64,000 nt of DNA from Paenibacillus solanacearum (lineage in GTDB: Bacteria > Bacillota > Bacilli > Paenibacillales > NBRC-103111). The translations under genes were made by a program, and so were the position numbers. The notes below the pieces were generated by a model, which was not told the DNA's origin, made no database searches, and saw nothing but the letters and a program-made list of their open reading frames with translations. The number at the start of each line of letters is the position of its first letter. The first letter of the stretch is position 1. Positions 8,825 through 18,101 of this stretch are shown here, in pieces. The stretch lies in assembly GCF_910593845.1 (NCBI RefSeq), contig NZ_CAJVAS010000029.1, forward strand, positions 19,669 to 83,668, written 5' to 3'.

Positions 8825-9646
8825 ATGATTACACTGCCGGAGAACGGAATTCTTTTATATGAAAGCAAGCATACGGACGGCAACGTAGTGCGAGAGCACC
8901 GCCATCAGATTCATCAGATTTTGTATGTGCTGGACGGCAGCGGAACGATCAAGCTGGACGGGAATTATTCGGAGCTGTGTCCCGACCGGCTCGTGCTGAT
9001 CGTACCGCATTCCGATCATTCCATTATCGCCGAGGCGAAGCTTACGCTGCTCGTGCTCGCATTCGACGCGCAATCGATGGAAACGATCGTCGAGCATGAA
9101 ATCCTAAGCAAACGCTTCCCCCGCTCGGCCATTGTCAGCATGAATCCGTTCATGGCGACGGAAGTCAGGCAGCTGCTGCGCAAAATGATGTTCGAGCAGG
9201 GCAATAGCGATCAACTGAACGATTGGGCGCTGCGGATTCATCTGCAGGAAATATTGCTGCTGCTCGCCCGTTCGGGTCAGCAGGCCGTCATTACCGATTC
9301 CAACGGACTTCGGGCCGACAAGATTCGCAGATACATCGACGAGCATTATTTCGAATCGATCACGGCCGGCGAAATAGCCTCGATCATGAACATCAGCGCG
9401 AGGTACGTCAACAACATATTCAAGGAATGCTTCGGCATTACGCCGACGCAATATTTGACCCAAGTGCGGATCAGCGTGGCGAAGAAGCTGCTCTCCGAGA
9501 CGGACAAAGATATCGTCACCGTATGCTTCGAGGTGGGCTTCGAGAACGTTCCGACCTTTTACCGCGCGTTCAAAAATAGCGTCAAGCTGTCTCCGAATAA
9601 GTACCGCAGGCAAAATGCGGCCGGAGACGAGCTGAATAATGGTTGA
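8825..9646 (+). CDS. AraC-family transcriptional regulator (cupin + HTH)
   Basis: About 273 residues. The N-terminal half is a cupin sensor (VREHRHQIHQILYVLDGSG, then the PHSDHSI metal-type turn). The C-terminal ~100 residues are a double helix-turn-helix AraC domain (GEIASIMNISARYVNNIFKE and VCFEVGFENVPTFYRAFKN). It precedes a Gfo/Idh/MocA oxidoreductase by 18 nt and is probably co-transcribed with it. ATG 8825 has GGAG 6 nt upstream; an in-frame TTG at 8813 with GGGGGA upstream is the alternative. Presumably it senses a sugar or its breakdown product and controls the neighbouring dehydrogenase. Confidence 0.85.
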   Translation: MITLPENGILLYESKHTDGNVVREHRHQIHQILYVLDGSGTIKLDGNYSELCPDRLVLIVPHSDHSIIAEAKLTLLVLAFDAQSMETIVEHEILSKRFPRSAIVSMNPFMATEVRQLLRKMMFEQGNSDQLNDWALRIHLQEILLLLARSGQQAVITDSNGLRADKIRRYIDEHYFESITAGEIASIMNISARYVNNIFKECFGITPTQYLTQVRISVAKKLLSETDKDIVTVCFEVGFENVPTFYRAFKNSVKLSPNKYRRQNAAGDELNNG

Positions 9647-9664
9647 GCCAGGAGGGAAAAAACG

Positions 9665-10879
9665 GTGAATCGTACAAAAGCGAAAGTCGCGCTCATCGGC
9701 ATCGGCGGATTCGGCAAAGTGCATACGAAAACGATCATGCAGCTCGCAGAGCAAGGCGTGCTGGAATGCGTCGCTTATGCCGAGACGAATCGGGAAGCGA
9801 ACGCCGAATCCGCCGCCATGTGGGACACTGCGGGCGCCTCGCATTACCATGATTATGAACAAATGCTGCAAAACCACCCGGACATCGATCTGGTGGCGAT
9901 TGCGACGCCGATTCCTTTGCACAAGCCGATGAGCATCCGTGTGATGGAGCAGGGGTTTCATGTCATTCTGGAGAAACCGCCGGCCGTCACGATTCAAGAT
10001 CATGAGGAAATGGCGGCCGTAGCGCAGCGGACGGGACGACTATGCCAGGTGAATTTTCAGAATACGTCGGGCCAAGCGTTCCGTTCCAGCTTGCAGAAGC
10101 TGCAGGAGGGCGTCATCGGAACCGTTAAGCGTGTCACGGGGATCGGCGTATGGAAAAGAACGCAAGCGTATTACGACCGTACGCCCTGGGCCGGCAAGCT
10201 GATTCATAACGGCCAATATGTACTGGACGGGACCCTCTTCAATCCGTTCTCGCATCTCTTGAACAACTGCCTGATTGCGGCGGGCTGCGGCGACGCGCGC
10301 TTGGCGGAGCCGGTTTCCGTGCAAGCGGAGCTGTACCGGGCGAACGGCATCGAAGGGGAAGATACCGCCTCCGTCCGCATTCGTACGGTACAAGACGTGG
10401 AGGTTCTCCTCTATACGACGTTGTGCGCCGACCAGACGGTAAGTCCTTATATTGAGATCGAAGGCAGCGAAGGCAGCATTTGCTGGTATTCCAACAACAC
10501 GATGACGATTCGTACCAGCGAAGGGGAAGAACGCGTCGATTGCGGTCCGGAGCCGTTGATGAACAAGATGTACATCAATTTACTGGAAGCGATTCGCGAA
10601 GGAGCCCCGCTGTACAGTCCGCTTGAGGCATGCCGCAGCTTCGTTCTGGCCGCCAACGGCGCTTTCGAATCGTCGCGCGAGATGCATCGCGTCCCGGAGA
10701 CCTACGTAACGGTTGAGCCGTCGGGCGAAACGACGGGGAAGGTAATCGGCAGCGTCAAACAGATCATCATGAGCTCTGCACGGGCCGGCAAACTTTTTTC
10801 TGAATCGGAAGTGGAGTGGGCGGTCCGGACAGAGCCATTTGCGCTGAACAATTACGGGTCGTTCCGCATGTTCCGATGA
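9665..10879 (+). CDS. Gfo/Idh/MocA-family oxidoreductase
   Basis: 404 residues, GTG start with AGGAGGG upstream. The Rossmann N-terminus is VALIGIGGFGKVH; the active-site Lys motif is HVILEKPPAV near residue 105. It is only distantly similar to the 5326-6477 enzyme, so probably acts on a different substrate. It lies directly behind an AraC regulator and is convergent with another AraC gene; its terminator (10921-10948) falls inside that gene. Role: NAD(P)-dependent oxidation of a sugar or polyol, inferred from family. Confidence 0.85.
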   Translation: MNRTKAKVALIGIGGFGKVHTKTIMQLAEQGVLECVAYAETNREANAESAAMWDTAGASHYHDYEQMLQNHPDIDLVAIATPIPLHKPMSIRVMEQGFHVILEKPPAVTIQDHEEMAAVAQRTGRLCQVNFQNTSGQAFRSSLQKLQEGVIGTVKRVTGIGVWKRTQAYYDRTPWAGKLIHNGQYVLDGTLFNPFSHLLNNCLIAAGCGDARLAEPVSVQAELYRANGIEGEDTASVRIRTVQDVEVLLYTTLCADQTVSPYIEIEGSEGSICWYSNNTMTIRTSEGEERVDCGPEPLMNKMYINLLEAIREGAPLYSPLEACRSFVLAANGAFESSREMHRVPETYVTVEPSGETTGKVIGSVKQIIMSSARAGKLFSESEVEWAVRTEPFALNNYGSFRMFR

Positions 10880-10893
10880 GGGTCTGACGGAAT

Positions 10894-11793
10894 TTATGGG
10901 ATAGGCGGCATCACATCGGGAACGGCGGTCACGGGATCGCCGTTTTTTCGATATTTTTGAGGGGTCGTTCCGGTCCGCTGCCGGAAAAGGGCATGGAAAT
11001 GCTTCATGTCCATATAGCCGACCGCACCGGCGATTTGCTGTACGGTCATGCCCGTCGCTTTCAGCAGCTCACAGCTTTTGTGAATGCGCAGGTTTTGCAG
11101 GTAGGTAATGAACGTCGTTCCCATCGCTTGGCGGAACAACCGCTGCAGATGGCTTTCGCTCAAAAAACAATACTCCGCCACTTGTTTGAGCGTAATCGGC
11201 TCGTGATAGCGCCGGTGAATGAGCCGGATCGCCTCTTCGATTTTGCCGCTGCCCCTCGTGCCGCTCGGCTCCGCCGTGAGCGTGCTGCGGTAAAGCTTGG
11301 CGATAAGCTGAATGAACAAGGCATGGACGACAGGCTCGTACCCGGGCTGCTTTTGGCGGTATTCGGCCAGCATCGTCTGGAACAGCTCGGTGAAGGCGCT
11401 GTCTTTATCGTAGTGGTGAAACCAGGGCCTGGGCATAAGCTCCGGCGTGAACAAGGCGCAGTGGAGTGCGGAACCGGACGGTGGGAAGGCGCCCGCCGCC
11501 TCCAGCGCCTGGGGGCGAAACACGCAGTTGATGATGCCGAGCGTCCGGCTCTTCTCCGGTGAAGTCGGCCGGTACACATGGGACGTGCCGATCGGGAGCA
11601 AATAAATGTCGCCCCGTTTGACCCGAACTACGGTGTCGCCGTTAATGTACTGGTATCCGTTGCCCTCGACGACAAAGCTGATTTCAATCGCGTCATGTGA
11701 ATGCAGCGGTATGCTGAACGCTTCGTAGGCCCGGTTGACGAAGACGTTCATCCCCGGCCGAAACCGCTGATCCGACGAAAATACTGGCTTCAT
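10894..11793 (-). CDS. AraC-family transcriptional regulator
   Basis: 299 residues. N-terminal cupin (FSIPLHSHDAIEISFVVEGNG) and C-terminal double HTH (LKQVAEYCFLSESHLQRLFRQA; IAGAVGYMDMKHFHALFRQ). The ATG at 11793 is preceded on the minus strand by GGGAGGACG. It is divergent from the solute-binding protein gene at 12021; the 227-bp shared region holds an extended -10 promoter and a cre-like site. Likely regulator of the SBP/PmoA pair. The last ~50 bp of the gene contain, on the other strand, the terminator of the convergent oxidoreductase gene. Confidence 0.85.
   Translation of the reverse strand: MKPVFSSDQRFRPGMNVFVNRAYEAFSIPLHSHDAIEISFVVEGNGYQYINGDTVVRVKRGDIYLLPIGTSHVYRPTSPEKSRTLGIINCVFRPQALEAAGAFPPSGSALHCALFTPELMPRPWFHHYDKDSAFTELFQTMLAEYRQKQPGYEPVVHALFIQLIAKLYRSTLTAEPSGTRGSGKIEEAIRLIHRRYHEPITLKQVAEYCFLSESHLQRLFRQAMGTTFITYLQNLRIHKSCELLKATGMTVQQIAGAVGYMDMKHFHALFRQRTGTTPQKYRKNGDPVTAVPDVMPPIP
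10921..10948 (+). terminator. Terminator of the oxidoreductase gene, lying inside the convergent araC-type gene
   Basis: AACGGCG (10921-10927) and CGCCGTT (10938-10944) followed by T's to 10948. It lies antisense within the 3' coding end of the 10894-11793 gene. Confidence 0.7.
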
Positions 11794-11920
11794 GAAACGT
11801 CCTCCCTTGGATCTGGAACCCAATCGCTTCCATTTTATTATATAAGGGGTATCGGATCGAAAAAAGAGCGCTTTGGCCTATACATTTGAGCGAAATCCCC
11901 CCTATGCGAAAACGCGCAGT

Positions 11921-11951
11921 TGATATAATGAAATCAATGACAGCGGTTTCA
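11921..11951 (+). promoter_or_regulatory. Extended -10 promoter with overlapping cre-like operator
   Basis: TGATATAAT (11921-11929) is a consensus extended -10. TGACAGCGGTTTCA (11938-11951) fits the CcpA cre consensus at 13 of 14 positions and would cover the transcription start, the usual position for repression by glucose. It drives the SBP gene at 12021. Confidence 0.6.
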
Positions 11952-12020
11952 ATATCACGGCGAATGTTATCGGCATCGACGTGCCGGTATCGGATCGAAT
12001 GACGGAGGGGGCGTTCCAAC

Positions 12021-13352
12021 ATGAACAAAAGGTTGATCGTACTTTCGGCTTTGATAGGCATCGGCGGGGTGTCCGGCTGTTCGGGTCCGGCGCAGCAATC
12101 CGCGGAGACGGGCGGAACGGGGAAGGAGCAGGCTCAAGCCGGACGCAGTGCACCGACCGAACCGGTGGAGCTTTCGGTTTTTTCCGCGGGCGGGACGCAA
12201 AACGAAGAGTTCGAAAAAAATTACGCCGAGTTGATTAAGAAAAAATTTCCCCATGTGACCATCAAGTACATTAACCCGAGAGACGGAGAGGGCAACAAGT
12301 TCGAAAATTTGATTTTGTCCGGCGTCAATATCGATTTGTATTACGAGTCGATCGGCACGTTCTTTTCGACGCTGTCCAGAAACAAGGCGCAGTACGACTT
12401 ATCCTCCCTTATCAAGGAGCGGGGGCTGGACTTGAACCGGTTCGAGCCGACGCTGATTGACGCGGTTCGAAAGAACGGCAAGGGCGAGATTTGGGGACTC
12501 CCCGTGACGACGAACGGCATGTCGCTATACTACAACAAAGAGCTGTTCGACAAATTCGGCGTGCCCTATTTGAAGGACGGGATGACGTGGGATGAACTGT
12601 ACGAGACGGCCAATGGGCTGAACCGGACGGACGGGGACAAGAAGATCGCGGGGCTGGCGATCTCGCCGAGCCACAGCATGCGGATGAACGTGTATTCCTT
12701 GCCGTTCGTCGATCCGCAGACGATGCAGGCGACGTTCGGCAATGAGCGGTGGAAGCAGGTGCTCGATCCGATTTTGGCCCCCGCCAAAGAGTCCGCATAT
12801 CGCGCGAAAATGGATGAACTCGAAGGCAAGCTGCCGTATTCCGGCGAATGGCTGAAAAAGCAGGAGTTGGCGATTTTCGGCGTCTTCTCCGACTGGCAGG
12901 TCGTCAGCCCGACGCCGGTCCCGTTCGATTGGGATATTGCGGCTTACCCGACGAACAAAGAGATGCCCGGCATCGGCAGCCAGCAATACCCAGTTTATTG
13001 GTCAATTCCGGCATTCGCCAAGCATAAGGAACAGGCTTTTGAAGTGCTCAGCTTTCTTGTGTCCGATGAATACCAGCTGGCGCTGTCCAAACGGGGCGGG
13101 ATGACGGTATTGAACAATCCTTCCATTCAGAAGGCGTTCGGGCAAGACAGTCCGAATAAGGACAAAAATTTGAACGCGGCGTACTATAACAAATTCGCTC
13201 CGATTTCGCCGAAGACAGATTTCGAAAAGACGGCGGAAAATGCGATTACGAATAAGCTGGTCGATCTCGCTTACGGGCGAACCGATCTGAACACCGCCTT
13301 GCGCCAAGCGACGGAAGAGGCGAACAAGGAAATTCAAGCGGCAAGCAGATAA
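12021..13352 (+). CDS. ABC transporter sugar-binding lipoprotein (family 1), no adjacent permease
   Basis: 443 residues. Signal peptide with lipobox VSGC (acyl Cys20), a Ser/Gln/Gly linker, then an extracellular solute-binding protein of the COG1653 type. Segments WGLPVTTNGMSLYYNKELFD and FGVPYLKDGMTWDELY are typical of the hinge and ligand cleft. It binds an oligosaccharide outside the membrane for import. No permease or ATPase gene is adjacent: it is followed after 54 nt by the PmoA-like gene and preceded by a divergent AraC gene. It must therefore use permeases encoded elsewhere, or act as a sensor. Related to the 24389 and 34584 proteins. Confidence 0.85.
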   Translation: MNKRLIVLSALIGIGGVSGCSGPAQQSAETGGTGKEQAQAGRSAPTEPVELSVFSAGGTQNEEFEKNYAELIKKKFPHVTIKYINPRDGEGNKFENLILSGVNIDLYYESIGTFFSTLSRNKAQYDLSSLIKERGLDLNRFEPTLIDAVRKNGKGEIWGLPVTTNGMSLYYNKELFDKFGVPYLKDGMTWDELYETANGLNRTDGDKKIAGLAISPSHSMRMNVYSLPFVDPQTMQATFGNERWKQVLDPILAPAKESAYRAKMDELEGKLPYSGEWLKKQELAIFGVFSDWQVVSPTPVPFDWDIAAYPTNKEMPGIGSQQYPVYWSIPAFAKHKEQAFEVLSFLVSDEYQLALSKRGGMTVLNNPSIQKAFGQDSPNKDKNLNAAYYNKFAPISPKTDFEKTAENAITNKLVDLAYGRTDLNTALRQATEEANKEIQAASR

Positions 13353-13406
13353 CGGCAATCCGCCGCAAGGAAATCAACGAATCAAAGGGATAGAGGGGAC
13401 TGGGAT

Positions 13407-14540
13407 ATGATCAAACCATTATTGAAACTTACCGTCCATGCCGGACGTCATAACCGGACGCATTGCCCGGTGTCATACCGTATTCCGACCGATGCGCCGC
13501 TGCTTCAAGGCAGCGGCATCGAGCTTCTGCATCTATCGACCGCCGCGGGTGAACCGGTTCCGCTGCAGTGCGAGGAGAACGGCGGAACCGTTACGCTGCA
13601 CTGGATCGTCCCGAAGCTCGGTGCGGGCGAATCGGCCGTCTTCATCGTGCAGGCGGGCGGCCAGCGTCAGGAAGCGGGCGAAGGGATCGAGCTGATCGAG
13701 AAGGAGCATCAGCTGGACATCCACATCGGCGGGGCTTTCTTTACGTCGTACGTGTATGATCCGCAGCGGGCCAAGCCTTATTTGGGCCCGGTCATCGGCC
13801 CGTACGGCGAAAGCTTCACGCGGCTCGATTTCGAGACGAAGGAGCACCCGCATCACCGCTCGGTATGGCTGGCAGTCGGCGACGTCAACGGCGTTGACTT
13901 ATGGAACGAGCCGAAGGACCGGCACGGCATCCAGACGTTCGAAGGATTCAAGGAACGCGTGTCCGGACCGGTATTCGCCAGATTGACCGCGAGCCAGCAG
14001 TGGTGCAATCACGGCAAAAGACCGCAAATGGCGGAGCAGCGGACGATGACCTTCTACAATACTCCGGCGGGCGAACGGTTTATCGATCTGGATACGGAGC
14101 TTCGGATGCTCGGGCGGATCGAGTTCGGGGCGACGAAGGAAGCGGGACCGCTCGGCATTCGCGTGGCCGAGTCTATGAAAGCGGAGAACGGCGGGACGAT
14201 CGTCAATGCGTTCGGCTCCGTCGGCGAGGCGGAATGCTGGGGCGAGCGCGCGCCGTGGTGCGATTATTACGGCACGGTAGGGGGCAAGACGCTCGGCATC
14301 GCCGCGTTCGACCATCCGGGCAACATGGATTTCCCCACCTTCTGGCATGTGCGGGACTATGGACTGCTGGCGGCCAACAACTTGTACTTCCTGGGCGGCA
14401 AGCTGTTCCAGAAGGGCGAGACGATCCGGTACAAACACCGCATCTATTTTCACGAGGGCGACACGGCGGCGGCCGGCGTTGCGAATAAATATCACGACTA
14501 CATCCATCCGCCGGTTGTCACGGCAGAAGAGCCGGAGTGA
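13407..14540 (+). CDS. PmoA-like (DUF6807) protein
   Basis: 377 residues. It carries the signature segments of the family annotated as PmoA/DUF6807: YLGPVIGPYGESFTRLDF, HPHHRSVWLAVGDVNG, WCDYYGTVGGKTLGIAAFDHP and NNLYFLGGKLF. HPHHRS and AFDHP contain conserved His that could bind metal or act in catalysis. Despite the name it is not methane monooxygenase; such genes cluster with sugar dehydrogenases and isomerases in plant-polysaccharide users. No signal peptide, so cytoplasmic. A terminator follows at 14685-14730. Biochemical function not established. Confidence 0.75.
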   Translation: MIKPLLKLTVHAGRHNRTHCPVSYRIPTDAPLLQGSGIELLHLSTAAGEPVPLQCEENGGTVTLHWIVPKLGAGESAVFIVQAGGQRQEAGEGIELIEKEHQLDIHIGGAFFTSYVYDPQRAKPYLGPVIGPYGESFTRLDFETKEHPHHRSVWLAVGDVNGVDLWNEPKDRHGIQTFEGFKERVSGPVFARLTASQQWCNHGKRPQMAEQRTMTFYNTPAGERFIDLDTELRMLGRIEFGATKEAGPLGIRVAESMKAENGGTIVNAFGSVGEAECWGERAPWCDYYGTVGGKTLGIAAFDHPGNMDFPTFWHVRDYGLLAANNLYFLGGKLFQKGETIRYKHRIYFHEGDTAAAGVANKYHDYIHPPVVTAEEPE

Positions 14541-14684
14541 TGGGACGGAAACTTACGGAGTAGACGATACTTTGAAGCGGCAAACCCATCGTATAAAGGA
14601 AACGATTGCCCGGCAAAGCTTTTCTGATGCGTCTTCCATGCAGCCGAAACTACATGTAGCAAGCGGGCAACATCCCGGATCAAG

Positions 14685-14730
14685 CGCCTTTCGTTGTTGG
14701 CTAACAGCCTAACAACGGGAGGCGTTTTTT
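14685..14730 (+). terminator. Terminator in the 14541-14883 gap
   Basis: A long stem, CGCC..TCGTTGTT..GGC with its complement GCC..AACAACGG..GGCG, ends in a run of seven T's. The rest of this 343-bp gap holds no ORF. TATAGAAT near 14843 is a possible -10 for the mannoside operon. Confidence 0.8.
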
Positions 14731-14883
14731 ATCATGCCGCCTGCCTGCGCGCCCTTCTTCGCAGACCGCATAGGATAATCCCCGAGCCGATATCTTTCTA
14801 CCCTTCACCTGATGATTCTCCCCTTACTGGAACCCGCCGCGGGGTATAGAATGAACTCAGAACCAACAGGGGAGGTTAATAGA

Positions 14884-16206
14884 ATGAAAAAAATATACAC
14901 AATTGGATTATCGATGGCTGTGGCTGCTTCCGTACTGGCGGGCTGCGGCGCGCAAAAGGACGATCAAGGATCTGCTGCCGCCGGCGGCTCCAAAGATAAA
15001 GTAAAGCTTTCCGTATGGCATAACTGGACAGGTCAGGATGCGAAGGCGATTGCGATGCGAAAAATTTTGGACGATTTCCAGACACAGCATCCGGAAGTTC
15101 AGCTCGAAGTGGAAGGCCTTCCTACGGACGGATTGAAAACACGCCTGCGCACGGTGGCCGCGGCTGACGAAATGCCGGATTTGTTCGTCATGTGGCCGGA
15201 CGCGATGACCAAGGAATTCGTAAGCGGCGGCTTGCTGCAGCCGGTCGATGAATTTCTGAACAGCAAGCCGGAGTGGAAAAACAACTTCATTCCGAACGCG
15301 CTGGACGGCTTCACGGTAGACGGCAAAACATACACAGTACCGATGAACTTGGCGCCGACATCTTTTATTTACTACAACCGGGCGATCTTTGACCAATACG
15401 GCGTGAAAGTGCCGAAGACATGGGACGATTTGAAATCGGCGATCGATACGTTCAACAAAAATAACATCATTCCGGTCGCGCTCGGCAACAAAGCGAACTG
15501 GGTCGCACAATCGACGATTTTCAGCACGATCGCCGACCGCGTGACGGGGACGGATTGGTTCCTGAAAGCGGCAAGCCAGAACGGCGCCAAGTTCACCGAT
15601 CCGGAATTCGTCAAGTCGCTCACCGTTATGCAGGATTTGGGCAAATCGAAGGCGTTCCAGGACGGCTTTAACAGCATCGACGAAAACCAGATGATGCAAC
15701 TTTACTTCCAAGGCAAAGCGGCGATGTTCATCGGCGGCGGCTGGACGGTGGCCAACCTGGTCAATAACGCGCCGAAGGAAGTGCTCGACAAAACGCACAT
15801 CTCGATTCTTCCGGCGGTTGACGGCGGCAAAGGCAATGCACAGACGACCTCGGGCGTTGTCGGTACAGGGATGGGCGTGAGCAAGAAAGTAACTGGCGCG
15901 CGCAAGGATGCCGCAATGCAGCTGCTGTACGCCTTGTCCGGCCCGGAGGGGCAAAAGGCGACGCTGGAGAGCAGCACGCTCGTCAGCTATAAAATCGATC
16001 TGGACAAGAGCAAAGCGCATCCGCTCTTCGTCGAATTGAACGAATTGATGAAAAATACGAAAATCAGCCCGGTATATGATTCCAAATTAACTTCCGCTGC
16101 GGTGGAAGTGGTCAATAACGGCCTTCAGGAGCTGCTGATGGGCGGCAATCCGGAAGCGATCGCCAAGAAAATCCAGGACGCTCAGGCGGGCGCTCTAGGC
16201 AAGTAA
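14884..16206 (+). CDS. ABC transporter sugar-binding lipoprotein of the mannoside locus
   Basis: 440 residues; lipobox LAGC (Cys21). COG1653-type binding protein with LSVWHNWTGQDAKAIAMRK at the mature N-terminus and the cleft segment DGKTYTVPMNLAPTSFIYYN. It is the first gene of an operon-like set (SBP, permease, permease, sensor kinase, response regulator, beta-mannosidase), so the ligand is probably a beta-mannoside oligosaccharide. ATG 14884 follows GGGGAGGT. As in most such systems no dedicated ATPase is present; a shared MsmX-type ATPase is expected elsewhere. Confidence 0.88.
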   Translation: MKKIYTIGLSMAVAASVLAGCGAQKDDQGSAAAGGSKDKVKLSVWHNWTGQDAKAIAMRKILDDFQTQHPEVQLEVEGLPTDGLKTRLRTVAAADEMPDLFVMWPDAMTKEFVSGGLLQPVDEFLNSKPEWKNNFIPNALDGFTVDGKTYTVPMNLAPTSFIYYNRAIFDQYGVKVPKTWDDLKSAIDTFNKNNIIPVALGNKANWVAQSTIFSTIADRVTGTDWFLKAASQNGAKFTDPEFVKSLTVMQDLGKSKAFQDGFNSIDENQMMQLYFQGKAAMFIGGGWTVANLVNNAPKEVLDKTHISILPAVDGGKGNAQTTSGVVGTGMGVSKKVTGARKDAAMQLLYALSGPEGQKATLESSTLVSYKIDLDKSKAHPLFVELNELMKNTKISPVYDSKLTSAAVEVVNNGLQELLMGGNPEAIAKKIQDAQAGALGK

Positions 16207-16227
16207 TCCGAACATCGCCTCACTCGC

Positions 16228-16248
16228 AGCCCTCCCTCGCGGAGGGCT
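16228..16248 (+). promoter_or_regulatory. Intercistronic hairpin between SBP and first permease
   Basis: AGCCCTCC-CTCGC-GGAGGGCT, a perfect 8-bp stem without a T-run. Hairpins in this position commonly protect the upstream SBP mRNA or cause partial termination, so that more binding protein than permease is made; that role is inferred here. Confidence 0.55.
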
Positions 16249-16272
16249 GACGATTTGGTAAAGGAAGTGAGT

Positions 16273-17178
16273 ATGAGAATGAACAACACGCTGCGCGTAA
16301 GGCGCTTTATGGTTCTCGGCCTGCTGCCCGCCGTCGTCGTTTACGCTTTGTTCGTATTCGTGCCTGTCATTTGGTCCGCCTATTACGGGTTCTTCGATTG
16401 GAAAGGCATCGGTGCGGCCAAATTTATCGGCCTCAAAAACTACGTTGAAATTTTGCACGACCCGGTCTTCTGGCGGGCGCTCAAAAACAATATTATTTTC
16501 GTGCTGGCTTCCGTCTTTGGACAAGTGCCGCTTGCGCTCGTGCTCGCCATCGTGCTTCACAAGAACAACGCGCTTCAGCGCTTTCTGCGTTCCGCGATAT
16601 TTATGCCGATGGTCTTGTCGTCGGTCATTATCGGGATGATCTGGCAATATATTTACCATCCGCAAATCGGTATCCTTAACTTTTTGCTCGATAAGCTCGG
16701 CCTCGCCAGCTGGAAGCTGCAATGGCTGTCTGATGCGAAAATCGCCATTTTCTCAATGACGCCTCCGCTTATTTGGAGCTTCGTCGGCCTGTACTTGATT
16801 ATTTTTATCTCCGCTTTTCAAAATATACCGGGAGACATTCACGATGCCGCGCTGATTGACGGTGCAGGCGGCGCGCGCAAGCTGTTTTCCATCACGCTGC
16901 CGATGATCTGGGGCACGGTGCAGGTGGCGCTCATTCTTTGCATTTCCGGCAGTCTCAAATCGTTTGACCTTGTGTATGTGATGACCAAGGGCGGTCCGGC
17001 GCATTCGACGGAGCTGCTTGCCACGTATATGTATAACTCGACGTTTTCTTCGTACCGGTACGGATTCGGGAGCGCGATCTCCACTTCGATTGTCCTGATC
17101 AGCCTGCTGATTATCGGTACAAGCCAATGGCTGACGAGCCGAAAACAAAAGCATGCGGAAGGGAGGGCGCATTCATGA
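16273..17178 (+). CDS. ABC sugar transporter permease (UgpA/MalF type)
   Basis: 301 residues with six predicted membrane spans (first: FMVLGLLPAVVVYALFVFVP). The EAA loop reads DAALIDGAGGARKLFSITLP, the coupling site for the ATPase. It forms half of the membrane channel for the sugar delivered by the 14884 protein. ATG 16273 has AAGGA 7 nt upstream. Its stop overlaps the start of the next permease (ATGA), indicating translational coupling. Confidence 0.9.
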   Translation: MRMNNTLRVRRFMVLGLLPAVVVYALFVFVPVIWSAYYGFFDWKGIGAAKFIGLKNYVEILHDPVFWRALKNNIIFVLASVFGQVPLALVLAIVLHKNNALQRFLRSAIFMPMVLSSVIIGMIWQYIYHPQIGILNFLLDKLGLASWKLQWLSDAKIAIFSMTPPLIWSFVGLYLIIFISAFQNIPGDIHDAALIDGAGGARKLFSITLPMIWGTVQVALILCISGSLKSFDLVYVMTKGGPAHSTELLATYMYNSTFSSYRYGFGSAISTSIVLISLLIIGTSQWLTSRKQKHAEGRAHS

Positions 17179-18047
17179 ATACGACGGTTCCGGTGCAGAC
17201 GGCTTCACATAAACTCGGCTTTTCGGTGAAAAAATGGAGACGAGGCCTCTTTTGGACGCTGATGGCTGTTTACGGTCTCATCACGTTATACCCGTTACTA
17301 TGGCTGTTCATCAGCGCCTTCAAGTCGAATGCGGAGTTCATTAACCGCCCCTTCAGCTTGCCGGAAGCATGGCAGGTGGACAATTTCGTCAGGGCATGGA
17401 AAGGCTCCAAGATGGGCGTCGCTTTCTTCAACTCCTTGGTCGTATCGGTCATCTCCCTTGCGATTACGCTGTTCATCTCCGCGCTGGCTTCCTTCGTGCT
17501 GGCCAGATTCCGCTTTAAGATGAAAGGCTGGATCATGGGCTTCTTCGTCGTAGGGCTGCTGATTCCGATCCACAGCACGCTTGTGCCATTATTTATATTA
17601 ATGAAGCAAATGTCGCTGCTGAACACGTATTGGGCGCTCATTCTTCCTTATACGGCGTTTGCGCTGCCGACCGCGATTTTTGTACTTACGGCTTATTTGT
17701 CCTCCATTCCGAAGGAGATCGAGGAAGCCGCGTTTATCGACGGAACCGGACTGTGGGGCGTGTTTCTGCGGGTGATGCTGCCGATCTCGCTGCCTGCGCT
17801 GGCAACGGTTACGATCTTGAGCTTTCTGCATTTCTGGAACGACTTCTCCTTCGCGCTTGTATTTATAAGCAAGTCGAGTCTGAAGACGCTGCCGCTCGCC
17901 ATTGCGACGTTCGCGGACGGCTATCAGACGGATTACGGGCTGACGCTGGCCGCGATGACGATCGCCGTCATTCCGACGATCATCGTTTACCTTTTGTTCC
18001 AGGAGCAAGTGATGAAGGGAATGACCGCAGGCGCGGTCAAAGGATAA
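17175..18047 (+). CDS. ABC sugar transporter permease (UgpE/MalG type)
   Basis: 290 residues with six predicted spans. The EAA motif EAAFIDGTGLWGVFLRVMLP is characteristic of the second carbohydrate permease subunit. It overlaps the upstream gene by 4 nt (ATGA) and uses GGGAGGG as its ribosome site. Pairs with 16273-17178. A perfect 7-bp hairpin (CGATCCG/CGGATCG, 18057-18074) separates it from the kinase gene. Confidence 0.9.
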   Translation: MNTTVPVQTASHKLGFSVKKWRRGLFWTLMAVYGLITLYPLLWLFISAFKSNAEFINRPFSLPEAWQVDNFVRAWKGSKMGVAFFNSLVVSVISLAITLFISALASFVLARFRFKMKGWIMGFFVVGLLIPIHSTLVPLFILMKQMSLLNTYWALILPYTAFALPTAIFVLTAYLSSIPKEIEEAAFIDGTGLWGVFLRVMLPISLPALATVTILSFLHFWNDFSFALVFISKSSLKTLPLAIATFADGYQTDYGLTLAAMTIAVIPTIIVYLLFQEQVMKGMTAGAVKG

Positions 18048-18101
18048 CACACAAAACGATCCGGCTGCGGATCGCATGAAGAGCGCAGGGGTGGGACAAC
18101 C

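Noticed and set aside
14570..14640. cre-like sequence GGAAACGATTGCC near 14599 ahead of the mannoside operon
   Set aside because: Too many mismatches to the cre consensus and located upstream of an intervening terminator.
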